Assembly (NCBI RefSeq): GCF_004912165.1
Contig: NZ_STGV01000004.1
Location: forward strand, 62,001 to 126,000
Origin: Peteryoungia ipomoeae
Lineage (GTDB): Bacteria > Pseudomonadota > Alphaproteobacteria > Rhizobiales > Rhizobiaceae
Direction of reading: 5' to 3'
Length of the DNA: 64,000 nt
Shown piece by piece: positions 35,824-45,098 of this stretch. Position 1 is the stretch's first letter; each line of letters starts with the position of its first letter. The notes beneath the pieces were generated by a model. The model saw only the letters and a list, made by a program, of their open reading frames with translations. It was not told the origin of the DNA and did not search any database. A program made the translations under genes and the position numbers.

Positions 35824-36219
35824 GTCTATGCTCTCTTTCTGTCTCTCCGCGGATGGTGAGGGGAAGCTTGCGACAGGGCTGCAACCTTCCTTGTCCCCGG
35901 CCGTGCCGGGGAGAGAGCGGTGGCCGAAGACGTCAGACGGTTTTCGTCGTGGTTTTGGCCTTGGTCGTGAATGCAAGAGAATGCCATGCGCATCCCGCAG
36001 CGTTTGGCTGCAGGTCAAGTTCGACCGAGAAGGCTTGCTCGAAAGCGTGCATGGACCGAATTCCTCTTCGCGGCGAGGGATGACAAGGTTTTTGCAGGGA
36101 GTCAAGCCGCACAAGGGCCGCCGGCGGTGAAATCACGCAATCCGGGCGGTGGGGTACAATAGAACTTGCAGGCGGAGATTTGCCTTGAGAAAACGTCGTG
36201 ACTGACTGGAGCATTCAGC
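35824..36219. other. 396-bp intergenic region between asd and the acetyltransferase
   Basis: This divergent gap has no convincing gene. Open frames here are short, lack ribosome sites and have no recognisable sequence. It should hold both promoters. A repeat-like hairpin element at 35849-35930 is listed separately. The rest (35931-36219) shows no structure that I can name. Confidence 0.6.
35849..35930. repeat. Possible rhizobial intergenic palindromic repeat (RIME-like)
   Basis: A perfect 7-bp hairpin (TCCCCGG and CCGGGGA, 35894-35912, 5-base loop) is set in GATGGTGAGGGG, GCAACCTTCC and GGTGGCCGAAGA. This wording resembles the abundant rhizobial intergenic palindromic repeats, which share CCTTC-TCCCCG hairpins. 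Family membership is from memory and needs a genome comparison. It lies in the asd leader, 26 bp from its start codon. Confidence 0.35.
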
Positions 36220-36771
36220 ATGACGTTTTTGATCCGCGATCTCATCCCGGCCGACCTTGATGCCGTGACCGACATCTATCGTGATGCGGTGGAAACCGGT
36301 ACCGCAAGTTACGAGCTTTGCGCCCCCGACCTTCAAGAGATGCGCGCGCGCTACGAAGCCATCATCAGCAAGGGCTATCCCTATATTGCCTGCAGCGAGG
36401 CCACCGGTCGTCTCGTCGGCTATGCCTATGCCTCGGCTTTTCGCACCCGACCCGCCTATCGCTGGCTGGTGGAGGACTCGATCTATATTTTGCCGGAGGC
36501 GCGCGGGAAGGGTATCGGCAAGATGCTGTTGCACGCGCTCGTCAATCGCTGCACGGCACTCGGGTTCCGTCAGATGGTGGCCGTTATCGGTGGTGCGAGC
36601 GAAGCATCGATCGCTGTGCATCGATCTTGCGGCTTTGACCATGCCGGCCGCCTGACCGGCACAGGGTTCAAGTTCGACCGTTGGCTGGATACCGTTTTCA
36701 TGCAGCGGCAACTTGGGGCAGGGACTGCAACGCCTGCCGATCCCGCAGCCTATCCGGGTACGCTGTCGTAA
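36220..36771 (+). CDS. GNAT N-acetyltransferase, phosphinothricin acetyltransferase (PAT) family
   Basis: Acetyl-CoA-dependent N-acetyltransferase of 183 residues. The acceptor-side signature GYAYASAFRTRPAYRWLVED (about 67-86) is characteristic of the PAT/Bar branch. The acetyl-CoA loop ARGKGIGKMLL (about 94-104) follows. Chromosomal members act on methionine sulfone/sulfoximine or related amino acids; the substrate here is not determined. GGAG precedes ATG 36220. The gene converges on the DUF2794 gene, with 3 bp between stops. Confidence 0.85.
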   Translation: MTFLIRDLIPADLDAVTDIYRDAVETGTASYELCAPDLQEMRARYEAIISKGYPYIACSEATGRLVGYAYASAFRTRPAYRWLVEDSIYILPEARGKGIGKMLLHALVNRCTALGFRQMVAVIGGASEASIAVHRSCGFDHAGRLTGTGFKFDRWLDTVFMQRQLGAGTATPADPAAYPGTLS

Positions 36772-36774
36772 CGA

Positions 36775-37173
36775 TCAATCCAGTGCCTTGAGGGCCTTGT
36801 CGAACACCTTGAGCACTTGCTTCAAATCGTGCCCCCGCTTGAGGATGCGGCCATCGGTGGCGACGACCGAAAACGCTCCCTGCTTGGCCGCGAGTTTCGG
36901 GTCCTTCTCTATACGGTAGAGAGGATACTCACCTGAGCGTTTGAACACGGAGAACACTGCCTTGTCCTTCAGGTGGTCGATCGCATAATCGCGCCACTCG
37001 CCTTCGCCGACCATGCGACCGTAAATCCAGAGGATCGCATCGAGTTCGAGGCGGTGGAAGGTGACGGGCAGGGGATCGAGGGACTGCCGATAGAGTGTGA
37101 GATCCACGACCCCGCTTGCGGGTCTTTCCTGGCCATCGCTCTCGCGACGCTGCCCCTCAGGCGGCTCGGTCAT
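36775..37173 (-). CDS. DUF2794 domain protein
   Basis: 132 residues matching the alphaproteobacterial DUF2794 family. PVTFHRLELDAILWIYGRMV (about 36-55), GEWRDYAIDHLKDKAVFSVF and YPLYRIEKDPKLAAKQGAFS are the conserved blocks. No catalytic motif, signal peptide or membrane segment is seen and the function is unknown. GAGGAG precedes ATG 37173. It converges on the acetyltransferase gene and is not obviously part of an operon. Confidence 0.85.
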   Translation of the reverse strand: MTEPPEGQRRESDGQERPASGVVDLTLYRQSLDPLPVTFHRLELDAILWIYGRMVGEGEWRDYAIDHLKDKAVFSVFKRSGEYPLYRIEKDPKLAAKQGAFSVVATDGRILKRGHDLKQVLKVFDKALKALD

Positions 37174-37270
37174 CGATGCTCCTCATCTGCAATTCGTGAC
37201 GGATTGGTGACAGTGTGCCTGACCATCATTAAAAAGCAAGCCGATGCCAAGCGCAGACCCCTTACATATG

Positions 37271-38209
37271 TCAGCGTCCGCGCGCCTCTAGATCTGCCAG
37301 CAAAAGGTCGCGCAAATGCAAGGCCATGGGCGACAGATGTTTGCCGAGCACGGAAATCACATGATAGGGCGCGACGATAATCGGTGTTTCCACCTTCAGT
37401 GTACGGAGATCGCCGACCGAGGTCTGACGACAGAGCAGGTCAGAAACCTCGCGTGACATTGGCGCAATGGCATTGGAGGATGCCAACATGGCGATCATGA
37501 CCAAGAGCGAGGTCGTGTTGACGATGTTGCGCGGCAAGGGCGCGCCTTCATCGATGAAATTGGCTTCGACGGCCTGACGCAAAGGTGTGCCCGGTTCCTG
37601 CATGATCCAGGGGAAATGCGCCATATCGGATAGGCAAAGGCTGTCCATGCTGGCCAGCGGATGCGTGCGATGCACAACGATTTCCATTTCCTCCATCGCA
37701 GAGCCTTCGATGTGGAACTGTCGCGCATCAATGCCCGGGGGCACCCGGCCCAGGATAAATTCATAATGGCCTGAGAGGAGGTTGCGGATTAGTTCGGCGC
37801 TAGAGGCGACATCCACGTGGATCTCAACTTCGGCTGATCGCGCCTTCATCGCCTTGATGGCGGGAACCACATAACCAACCGCACCGCCCGTAACGGCGCC
37901 GAGCCGCACTTTGCCAGTTAGACCGCGACGTATGGCCTCCACCTCGCGACTGGCCTCGCGTATCTCCTCCAGAACGTTCTGCGCGCGCCGCGCCAGAGCG
38001 CTGCCGATGGTCGTCGGCTCCATGCCCTTCGGCGTTCTGGTGAAAATGGCGGAACCGACAAAGCGCTCGATTTCGCTCAGCATCCGGGATGCTGCCGGCT
38101 GTGTCAGGGCCAGTGCCTGGGCAGCAAGACTGAGCTGGCCGAGCTCTGCAATCGAGGCCACGAGTGCGAAGTGTTTCGATTGTAATCGATTGATAAGAGT
38201 TTCTGCCAT
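37271..38209 (-). CDS. gbpR: LysR-family regulator of the chvE-ggu operon (GbpR-like)
   Basis: 312-residue LysR regulator. The N-terminal winged helix-turn-helix (about 8-65) includes GQLSLAAQALALTQPAASRML; a periplasmic-binding-protein-like effector domain follows (about 95-310; GAVTGGAVGYVVPAIKAM). In Agrobacterium GbpR controls chvE according to sugar, and the divergent position here matches. I prefer ATG 38209; the frame is open 10 codons upstream and no ribosome site is obvious. A TATA-rich inverted repeat lies directly upstream and may be its own operator. Confidence 0.85.
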   Translation of the reverse strand: MAETLINRLQSKHFALVASIAELGQLSLAAQALALTQPAASRMLSEIERFVGSAIFTRTPKGMEPTTIGSALARRAQNVLEEIREASREVEAIRRGLTGKVRLGAVTGGAVGYVVPAIKAMKARSAEVEIHVDVASSAELIRNLLSGHYEFILGRVPPGIDARQFHIEGSAMEEMEIVVHRTHPLASMDSLCLSDMAHFPWIMQEPGTPLRQAVEANFIDEGAPLPRNIVNTTSLLVMIAMLASSNAIAPMSREVSDLLCRQTSVGDLRTLKVETPIIVAPYHVISVLGKHLSPMALHLRDLLLADLEARGR

Positions 38210-38216
38210 GAATGAT

Positions 38217-38232
38217 ATATCAACTATGATAT
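38217..38232. promoter_or_regulatory. Candidate LysR operator between gbpR and chvE
   Basis: ATATC and GATAT are 5-bp inverted arms separated by 6 bases, set in AT-rich DNA 8 bp upstream of gbpR. LysR proteins commonly autoregulate through such partly palindromic sites in the divergent promoter. Pattern only. Confidence 0.4.
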
Positions 38233-38382
38233 GCAACAAGTCAAAATAATCATTTGATCGGTATGTCGGGCGCGATAAGACTCGCCGCGGAGCTGGGGGA
38301 CCGCCTTGTTGGTCGCTCGTTCTTTGTTTCAGCGGACGCCAGGAGGAGCTTGGCTCCGCACGGTATAACCAGGGAGGTTACC

Positions 38383-39453
38383 ATGAAGAAACTTGGCGCC
38401 CTGATTGCATCGCTTGCAATCGGTATCGCATCTTTCGCGCCCATGTCCTTTGCACAGGACAAGGGTATGGTCGGCATTTCGATGCCGACAAAGACGTCCA
38501 CGCGCTGGATCTCCGATGGTGAGACCATGGAAAAGCTGTTCAAGGAAGCCGGCTATACCCCGGACCTGCAGTTTGCTGACGACGACATTCCGAACCAGCT
38601 CGCACAGATCGAAAACATGGTCACCAAGGGTGCCAAGGTTCTCGTCATCGGCGCGATCGACGGCACCACACTTTCCGACATTCTCCAGAAGGCCGCTGAT
38701 GCTGGCGTCAAGGTTATCGCCTATGACCGCCTGATCCGCGATTCCGGCAATGTCGATTACTACGCCACCTTCGACAACTTCCAGGTCGGCGTTCTCCAGG
38801 CAACCAGCCTCGTTGACGGCCTCAAGGCCAAGTTCCCGGACACCAAGCCGTGGAACGTTGAACTCTTCGGCGGCTCGCCGGACGACAACAACGCCTTCTT
38901 CTTCTACGACGGCGCAATGTCTGTTCTGCAGCCGATGATCGACAGCGGTGACATCGTCATCAAGTCGGGCCAGCAGGGCATGGACCAGGTCGGCACGCTG
39001 CGTTGGGACGGTACGGTTGCACAGGCGCGCATGGAAAACCTGCTCTCCTCGACCTACACCGAAGACAAGCTGCACGGCGCTCTTTCACCTTATGACGGCC
39101 TGTCGATCGGCATCCTGTCGGCTCTGAAGGGCGTTGGCTACGGTTCTGGCGACATGGTCATGCCGGTTGTTACCGGTCAGGACGCCGAACTCCCGTCTGT
39201 CAAGTCGATCCTGGCCGACGAGCAGTACTCGACCGTGTTCAAGGACACCCGCGAACTGGCCAAGGTTGCCGTTTCGATGGTTGACGCGATCATGGGCGGC
39301 AAGGCTCCGGAAGTGAACGACGAGAAGACCTACAACAACGGCGTGAAGGTCGTGCCGTCCTACCTGCTGAAGCCGGTCGCAGTCGACAAGGCCAATGCAA
39401 AGGACGTTCTGGTCGGCGCCGGTTACTACACGGCAGAGCAGATCGACAACTGA
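38383..39453 (+). CDS. chvE: Periplasmic sugar-binding protein ChvE (galactose/arabinose/glucose)
   Basis: High-affinity substrate-binding protein of the GguAB transporter. In Agrobacterium it also presents sugars to the VirA kinase and is needed for chemotaxis to sugars. 356 residues, with a Sec signal peptide (1-24, ending MSFA) and mature start [19 protein letters not shown]. The mature protein has two lobes of the periplasmic-binding type 1 fold ([33 protein letters not shown]). The ribosome site AGGGAGGT (38371-38378) is strong, fitting high expression. It is the first gene of a nine-gene + strand cluster. Confidence 0.95.
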   Translation: MKKLGALIASLAIGIASFAPMSFAQDKGMVGISMPTKTSTRWISDGETMEKLFKEAGYTPDLQFADDDIPNQLAQIENMVTKGAKVLVIGAIDGTTLSDILQKAADAGVKVIAYDRLIRDSGNVDYYATFDNFQVGVLQATSLVDGLKAKFPDTKPWNVELFGGSPDDNNAFFFYDGAMSVLQPMIDSGDIVIKSGQQGMDQVGTLRWDGTVAQARMENLLSSTYTEDKLHGALSPYDGLSIGILSALKGVGYGSGDMVMPVVTGQDAELPSVKSILADEQYSTVFKDTRELAKVAVSMVDAIMGGKAPEVNDEKTYNNGVKVVPSYLLKPVAVDKANAKDVLVGAGYYTAEQIDN

Positions 39454-39469
39454 TCCCTGCTTCGTTACC

Positions 39470-39493
39470 GGGTCCGCGATACGTCGCGGACCC
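39470..39493 (+). terminator. Perfect hairpin between chvE and gguA
   Basis: GGGTCCGCGA and TCGCGGACCC form a perfect 10-bp stem with a TACG loop, 17 bp after chvE. Only ATTTCC follows, so it may act as a partial terminator or as a 3' stabiliser that lets the binding protein be made in excess over the ABC subunits. Confidence 0.65.
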
Positions 39494-39569
39494 ATTTCCT
39501 ATACGCATTGAGGGAGCTCGCGCCTCCGGCTAGACTATAGGTCGCTGGATGGCTGCTGGAATTCTGCAC

Positions 39570-41105
39570 ATGGACAACATCATTCTCGAGATGCGCGGCA
39601 TCACGAAGACATTCCCGGGCGTCAAGGCGCTCGACAATGTCAGCTTCAAGGTGCGCGAGGGTGAAATCCACGCACTCGTCGGCGAAAACGGCGCCGGTAA
39701 GTCCACCTTGATGAAGGTACTCAGCGGCGTCTACCCGGCCGGAACCTACACGGGCGAGATCGTCTACGATGGTGAAACCCGTCGTTTCAGCACGATTTCC
39801 GACAGTGAAGAGCTCGGCATCATCATCATTCACCAGGAGCTGGCGCTCGTGCCGCTTCTGTCGATTGCCGAAAACATTTTCCTCGGCAATGAAGTCGCCG
39901 AAAAGGGCGTCATCCACTGGCCCCAGACCTTTGCGCGGACGAAGGAGCTGCTGGCAAAGGTCGGCCTCAAGGATGCCCCGACGACCCGGATCACCGATAT
40001 CGGTGTGGGCAAGCAGCAGTTGGTTGAAATTGCCAAGGCGCTGTCGAAAAAGGTTCGCCTGCTGATCCTCGACGAGCCGACGGCATCGCTCAACGAAACG
40101 GATTCCGATGCGCTGCTGACCCTGCTGATGGAATTCCGCAAGCAGGGCATGACGTCGATCATCATTTCCCACAAGCTCAATGAAATTCGCAAGGTTGCAG
40201 ACCAGATCACCATTCTGCGCGATGGCGGCACCGTTGAAACGCTGGACTGTCATACCGAGGAAATCTCGGAAGACCGGATCATCAAGGGCATGGTCGGTCG
40301 CGACATGGAAGACCGCTATCCGAAGCGCGAGCCGAAAATCGGCGAGATGCTTCTCGAGGTCAAGAACTGGAACGTCTTCCATCAGAACCATCGTGATCGC
40401 CAGTTCCTGCGCGATGTCTCGTTCAACGTCCGCGCCGGCGAAGTCGTCGGCATTGCCGGGCTGATGGGCGCAGGTCGTACCGAAACCGCGATGAGCATCT
40501 TCGGCAAGTCGTGGGGTCACAAGATCACCGGTGAGGTCAAGATGCATGGCAAGCCGGTGGATGTGTCGACCATCCCCAAGGCCATCGATGCCGGGCTTGC
40601 CTACGTGACGGAGGACCGCAAGCATCTCGGTCTCGTCCTGCAGAACAACATCAAGGACAACACCACCCTGTCAAATCTGAAGGGTGTATCGACGAGTGGC
40701 GTCATCGACGATCGCAAGGAAGCCAAGGTCGCCGCAGACTATCGCCAGATGCTGCGCATCCGCTCGCATTCGATCTATCAGGAGACCGTCAATCTGTCCG
40801 GCGGAAACCAGCAGAAGGTTGTCCTGTCGAAATGGCTGTTTACCAGCCCCGAAGTCCTCATCCTGGACGAGCCGACGCGCGGCATCGATGTCGGCGCAAA
40901 GTTCGAAATCTATATCATCATCAACCAGCTTGCCGCCGAAGGTAAGGGCATTCTGATGATCTCATCGGAAATGCCCGAACTGCTCGGCACCTGCGACCGC
41001 ATCTACGTCATGAACGAAGGACGCATCGTCGCGGAACTCACCAAGGAAGAAGCAAGCCAAGAGTCCATCATGCGTGCCATCATGCGCTCTGGGGAGAAAC
41101 ACTAA
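39570..41105 (+). CDS. gguA: Sugar ABC transporter ATP-binding protein GguA (MmsA type)
   Basis: Cytoplasmic ATPase that powers uptake of sugars bound by ChvE. 511 residues carrying two ABC domains, as in the XylG/MmsA group. The first has Walker [10 protein letters not shown] (38-46) and Walker [10 protein letters not shown]. The second has the signature [16 protein letters not shown] and Walker [12 protein letters not shown]. Its degenerate second P-loop (GLMGAGRTE) is normal for this group. ATG 39570 ([10 protein letters not shown]) is preferred over in-frame ATG 39549. The stop overlaps the gguB start in TAATG. Confidence 0.94.
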   Translation: MDNIILEMRGITKTFPGVKALDNVSFKVREGEIHALVGENGAGKSTLMKVLSGVYPAGTYTGEIVYDGETRRFSTISDSEELGIIIIHQELALVPLLSIAENIFLGNEVAEKGVIHWPQTFARTKELLAKVGLKDAPTTRITDIGVGKQQLVEIAKALSKKVRLLILDEPTASLNETDSDALLTLLMEFRKQGMTSIIISHKLNEIRKVADQITILRDGGTVETLDCHTEEISEDRIIKGMVGRDMEDRYPKREPKIGEMLLEVKNWNVFHQNHRDRQFLRDVSFNVRAGEVVGIAGLMGAGRTETAMSIFGKSWGHKITGEVKMHGKPVDVSTIPKAIDAGLAYVTEDRKHLGLVLQNNIKDNTTLSNLKGVSTSGVIDDRKEAKVAADYRQMLRIRSHSIYQETVNLSGGNQQKVVLSKWLFTSPEVLILDEPTRGIDVGAKFEIYIIINQLAAEGKGILMISSEMPELLGTCDRIYVMNEGRIVAELTKEEASQESIMRAIMRSGEKH

Positions 41106-42316
41106 TGGCCATCGACACAAGAACCGAAACCCCCAAGGTCTCCGTGGGCGAATATCTGCGCAAGAATATTCGTGAATACGGATTGCTGCTCGCACTCGTC
41201 GTCATCATGCTGCTGTTTCAGGTGCTGACCAACGGTGTTCTCTTCCGTCCTGTCAACATCACCAACCTCGTGCTGCAGAACTCCTTCATCGTCATCATGG
41301 CGCTGGGTATGCTGCTGATCATTGTTGCCGGGCATATCGACCTTTCTGTCGGCTCCATCGTTGCCTTTATCGGCGGGATCGCGGCCATCATGCTGGTCAA
41401 GTGGGGCTGGCATTTCTCGATCGTGGTGCCGCTGTGTCTGGTGCTCGGCGGCCTGATGGGGGCGGCCCAGGGATACTGGGTGGCCTATCAGAAGATCCCC
41501 TCCTTCATCGTGACGCTTGCCGGCATGTTGGTTTTCCGCGGTCTGACCTATGTCGTGCTGGAGGGCCGCCCGATCGGTCCGTTCCCGAAAGAATTCACGC
41601 TTCTGTCGACCGGCTTCATTCCTGACTTCCTGTCGTTCACCGATCCGGCCACCAGCCTGATCAAGAATTACGTGGCACTGATCGTCATCGTCGCCCTTGT
41701 CGCCCTGTCGATCTATTCCGGCATGAAGAACCGCCGCCTGAACGACAAGCATGGCACGGAGAACGAGCCTTTCGTATTCTTCGTCCTGCAGATGGGCATC
41801 ATCAGCGCCGTTGCCATCTTCCTTGGATATCAGCTGGCGACCTATCGCGGCCTGCCAAACGTTCTGGTGGTCATGGGTGTGCTGATTGCACTTTATGCGT
41901 TCGTCACGAGCCGCACGACCATCGGTCGCCGCATCTATGCGCTTGGCGGCAACGAAAAGGCGGCGAAGCTTTCGGGCATCAACACCGAAAAGCTTGTCTT
42001 CCTGACCTTCGTCAACATGGGCGTGCTCGCAGCGCTCGCCGGCATGATCATCGCGGCGCGCCTGAATTCGGCAACGCCGAAGGCCGGCGTCGGCTTCGAG
42101 CTCGACGTCATCGCGGCCTGCTTCATCGGCGGTGCTTCGGCTTCCGGCGGCGTCGGCAAGATCACCGGTGCGGTCATCGGCGCCTTCATCATGGGTGTCA
42201 TGAACAACGGCATGTCGATCATGGGGATCGGCATCGATTACCAGCAGCTCATCAAGGGTCTTGTGCTTTTGGCTGCTGTCTTCTTCGACGTTTACAACAA
42301 GAACAAAGCAGTCTGA
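41105..42316 (+). CDS. gguB: Sugar ABC transporter permease GguB
   Basis: Inner-membrane permease of the ChvE-GguAB importer. 403 residues with about 10 or more hydrophobic segments. It carries the RbsC/XylH-family signature GHIDLSVGSIVAFIGG near residue 79 and the EAA-like loop GRRIYALGGNEKAAKLSGI. The 20-residue N-terminus before the first segment is hydrophilic. GGGGAG inside the end of gguA is the ribosome site; translation is coupled through a one-base TAATG overlap. gguC follows after 10 bp. Confidence 0.95.
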   Translation: MAIDTRTETPKVSVGEYLRKNIREYGLLLALVVIMLLFQVLTNGVLFRPVNITNLVLQNSFIVIMALGMLLIIVAGHIDLSVGSIVAFIGGIAAIMLVKWGWHFSIVVPLCLVLGGLMGAAQGYWVAYQKIPSFIVTLAGMLVFRGLTYVVLEGRPIGPFPKEFTLLSTGFIPDFLSFTDPATSLIKNYVALIVIVALVALSIYSGMKNRRLNDKHGTENEPFVFFVLQMGIISAVAIFLGYQLATYRGLPNVLVVMGVLIALYAFVTSRTTIGRRIYALGGNEKAAKLSGINTEKLVFLTFVNMGVLAALAGMIIAARLNSATPKAGVGFELDVIAACFIGGASASGGVGKITGAVIGAFIMGVMNNGMSIMGIGIDYQQLIKGLVLLAAVFFDVYNKNKAV

Positions 42317-42326
42317 GGATAGGCTT

Positions 42327-43292
42327 ATGTTTCTCTCGCAATTGAAGACTGGCGGCGTCATTTGCCGCCAGGGTGAGGCCGCGCGCCTTGTCCCGGGGTT
42401 CAACTCCACATACGAACTGGCCAAGGTAGCCATCGCCGCCAAGGCTTCTGTCGCTGCCATCGTCGAAAAGCAGGGCGAGGGCGACAGCGTCGATCTTCTG
42501 GCCCTTCTCGATGCCGGCAAGCTCGATTGTCCGATCCGCCATCCGGATCCGGCACATATGTATCTCACGGGAACCGGCCTTACCCACACGGGCTCGGCGT
42601 CTGCGCGCGACAGCATGCATGCCGACACCGCAGGCATGAGCGATTCCATGAAGATGTTCCGCATGGGCATCGAAGGCGGCAAGCCGAAGCCCGGCGAATT
42701 CGGCGTACAGCCGGAATGGTTCTACAAGGGCAATGGCGTCAACGCGATTGCGCCGGGTGACGATCTCGTCTCGCCCTCCTTTGCCCTCGACGGCGGTGAA
42801 GAGCCTGAAATGGCCGGCTACTACATCATCGGTGAGGATGGCACGGCGCATCGTCTCGGCTTCTCGGTCGCCAACGAATTTTCCGACCACGTCACCGAGA
42901 AGATCAACTATCTCTATCTCGCACATTCGAAGCTGCGCCCGGCATCCTTCGGTCCCGAGATCCTCGTCGGTCCGCTCCCGGATCACGTCGAGGGCGTGTC
43001 GCGCATTCTCCGCGACGGCAAGACGGCCTGGGAAAAGGCATTTGTCTCCGGCGAGGCGAACATGTCCCACACCATCGCCAATCTCGAATACCACCATTTC
43101 AAGTATGCGCTGTTCTGCCAGCCCGGCGATCTGCATGTGCACATGTACGGCACCGCGACCCTCTCGGTCGCCGACGGCTTCGTCACGCAGGAAGGCGATG
43201 TCTTCGAAATCCAATCCCCGCAATTCGGTCTTCCACTGCGCAACCGGCTCGCCCGTGCCGCAGCAGAACCCGTAACGGTCAAGATGCTCTGA
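42327..43292 (+). CDS. gguC: GguC (AraD1) family protein, FAH-superfamily-like
   Basis: 321-residue protein of the GguC/AraD1 group. It was named from the chvE operon, but gguC was never shown to be a transport subunit. There is no signal peptide or membrane segment, so it is cytosolic. Acidic and glycine-rich blocks (GDDLVSPSFALDGGEEPEMAG near 150-170, SVANEFSDHV, KLRPASFGPEILVG) resemble the metal-binding fumarylacetoacetate-hydrolase fold. Some FAH-fold enzymes dehydrate 2-keto-3-deoxy sugar acids, so a catabolic role is plausible. GAGGA lies before ATG 42327. Confidence 0.85.
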   Translation: MFLSQLKTGGVICRQGEAARLVPGFNSTYELAKVAIAAKASVAAIVEKQGEGDSVDLLALLDAGKLDCPIRHPDPAHMYLTGTGLTHTGSASARDSMHADTAGMSDSMKMFRMGIEGGKPKPGEFGVQPEWFYKGNGVNAIAPGDDLVSPSFALDGGEEPEMAGYYIIGEDGTAHRLGFSVANEFSDHVTEKINYLYLAHSKLRPASFGPEILVGPLPDHVEGVSRILRDGKTAWEKAFVSGEANMSHTIANLEYHHFKYALFCQPGDLHVHMYGTATLSVADGFVTQEGDVFEIQSPQFGLPLRNRLARAAAEPVTVKML

Positions 43293-43342
43293 GCGGATCG
43301 GTCATCGACCCGCCCATCCAACAGAGACAGGACGAAAAAGCC

Positions 43343-45088
43343 ATGAGCAAGTTCAAACCGGCGGCTTGGCCGCGCCAACTGAGATCGCAGCACTGGTACG
43401 GCGGGACATCCCGCGACACGATCTACCACCGCGGCTGGATGAAAAACCAGGGTCACCCGCATGACCTCTTCGATGGCCGTCCGGTCATCGGCATCCTGAA
43501 CACCTGGTCGGACCTGACGCCGTGCAACGGCCACCTGCGCGAGCTCGCTGAAAAGGTGAAGGCCGGCGTCTGGGAGGCTGGTGGTTTCCCGGTCGAAATC
43601 CCGGTCTTCTCCGCGTCGGAAAACACCTTCCGCCCGACCGCCATGATGTACCGCAACCTCGCGGCGCTCGCTGTCGAGGAAGCCATGCGCGGCCAGCCGA
43701 TCGATGGTGCTGTCCTGCTCGTCGGCTGTGACAAGACCACGCCATCGCTCGTGATGGCCGCCGCCTCGACCGATCTGCCGTCGATCGTCGTAACCGGCGG
43801 ACCGATGCTGAACGGCTATTTCCGTGGCGAGCGCGTCGGCTCCGGCACGCATCTGTGGAAGTTCTCCGAAGCCGTGAAGGCCGGCGAGATGACGCAGGAA
43901 GAATTCGTCGAAGCGGAAGCCTCGATGTCGCGCTCCAGCGGCACCTGCAACACGATGGGTACCGCTTCCACCATGGCTTCCATGGTCGAGGCGCTCGGCA
44001 TGGCGCTGTCGGGCAATGCCGCGATCCCGGCCGTCGACAGCCGCCGCAAGGTGATGGCGCAGCTTTCGGGCCGTCGCATCGTGCAGATGGTCAAGGATGA
44101 CCTGAAGCCTTCCGACATCATGACCAAGGAAGCCTTCGAGAACGCCATTCGTGTCAATGGCGCGATTGGCGGCTCGACCAATGCGGTCGTGCACCTTCTG
44201 GCCATGGCCGGCCGCGTCGGCATCGATCTTACGCTTGATGACTGGGACCGCCTCGGCCGCGACATCCCGACGATCGTCAACTTGATGCCGTCGGGCAAGT
44301 ATCTGATGGAAGAGTTCTTCTATGCCGGCGGCCTGCCCGTCGTCATCAAGCGCCTGGGCGAAGCCGGCAAGCTCCACAAGGATGCGCTGACCGTATCGGG
44401 CGAGAGCATCTGGGACGAAGTCAAGGACGTTCGCAACTGGAACGAAGATGTCATCCTGCCGGTCGAGAAGGCGCTGACGCAGCAGGGCGGTATCGTCGTT
44501 CTGCGCGGCAATCTGGCGCCCAAGGGCTGCGTGCTGAAGCCGTCCGCGGCCTCCGAGCACCTGATGAAGCATCGCGGTCGGGCCGTGGTCTTCGAAGACA
44601 TCGACGACTACAAGGCGAAGATCAACGACGAGGCACTCGATATCGACGAGACCTGCGTCATGGTGCTGAAGAACTGTGGTCCGCGCGGTTATCCGGGCAT
44701 GGCCGAGGTCGGCAACATGGGTCTTCCGCCCAAGGTTCTGCGCAAGGGCATCACCGATATGGTCCGCATCTCGGACGCCCGCATGTCGGGCACCGCCTAT
44801 GGCACCGTGCTTTTGCACACCTCGCCGGAAGCCGCGCGCGGCGGTCCGCTCGCCATCGTCCAGAACGGTGATTTCATCGAGCTCGACGTCGATGCCCGTC
44901 GCATCCACCTCGACATTTCGGAAGAGGAAATGCAGCGCCGTCTCGCGGCCTGGCGTCCGTCGGTCGAGCCGCCGGCCAGCGGCTATGCCAAGCTCTTCCA
45001 CGATCACGTCGAGGGTGCCGATACGGGCGCCGACTTCGACTTCCTGAAGGGTTGCCGCGGCTCGCCGGTCGGCAAGGACGCACACTGA
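43343..45088 (+). CDS. L-arabinonate dehydratase-like sugar-acid dehydratase (IlvD/EDD family)
   Basis: Dehydrates a sugar acid to its 2-keto-3-deoxy form. 581 residues. Three conserved cysteines that bind the Fe-S cluster in this family are C61 (LTPCNGHL), C129 (GCDKTTPS) and C202 (SGTCNTMG). The lysine/aspartate next to C129 is the Mg site. The protein resembles the characterised Rhizobium leguminosarum L-arabinonate dehydratase, which also accepts D-fuconate and D-galactonate. The gene sits between gguC and a sugar dehydrogenase, so substrate and product fit the cluster. AGGA precedes ATG 43343. Alternative: D-galactonate or xylonate specificity. Confidence 0.85.
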   Translation: MSKFKPAAWPRQLRSQHWYGGTSRDTIYHRGWMKNQGHPHDLFDGRPVIGILNTWSDLTPCNGHLRELAEKVKAGVWEAGGFPVEIPVFSASENTFRPTAMMYRNLAALAVEEAMRGQPIDGAVLLVGCDKTTPSLVMAAASTDLPSIVVTGGPMLNGYFRGERVGSGTHLWKFSEAVKAGEMTQEEFVEAEASMSRSSGTCNTMGTASTMASMVEALGMALSGNAAIPAVDSRRKVMAQLSGRRIVQMVKDDLKPSDIMTKEAFENAIRVNGAIGGSTNAVVHLLAMAGRVGIDLTLDDWDRLGRDIPTIVNLMPSGKYLMEEFFYAGGLPVVIKRLGEAGKLHKDALTVSGESIWDEVKDVRNWNEDVILPVEKALTQQGGIVVLRGNLAPKGCVLKPSAASEHLMKHRGRAVVFEDIDDYKAKINDEALDIDETCVMVLKNCGPRGYPGMAEVGNMGLPPKVLRKGITDMVRISDARMSGTAYGTVLLHTSPEAARGGPLAIVQNGDFIELDVDARRIHLDISEEEMQRRLAAWRPSVEPPASGYAKLFHDHVEGADTGADFDFLKGCRGSPVGKDAH

Positions 45089-45098
45089 GGAGTTGACG

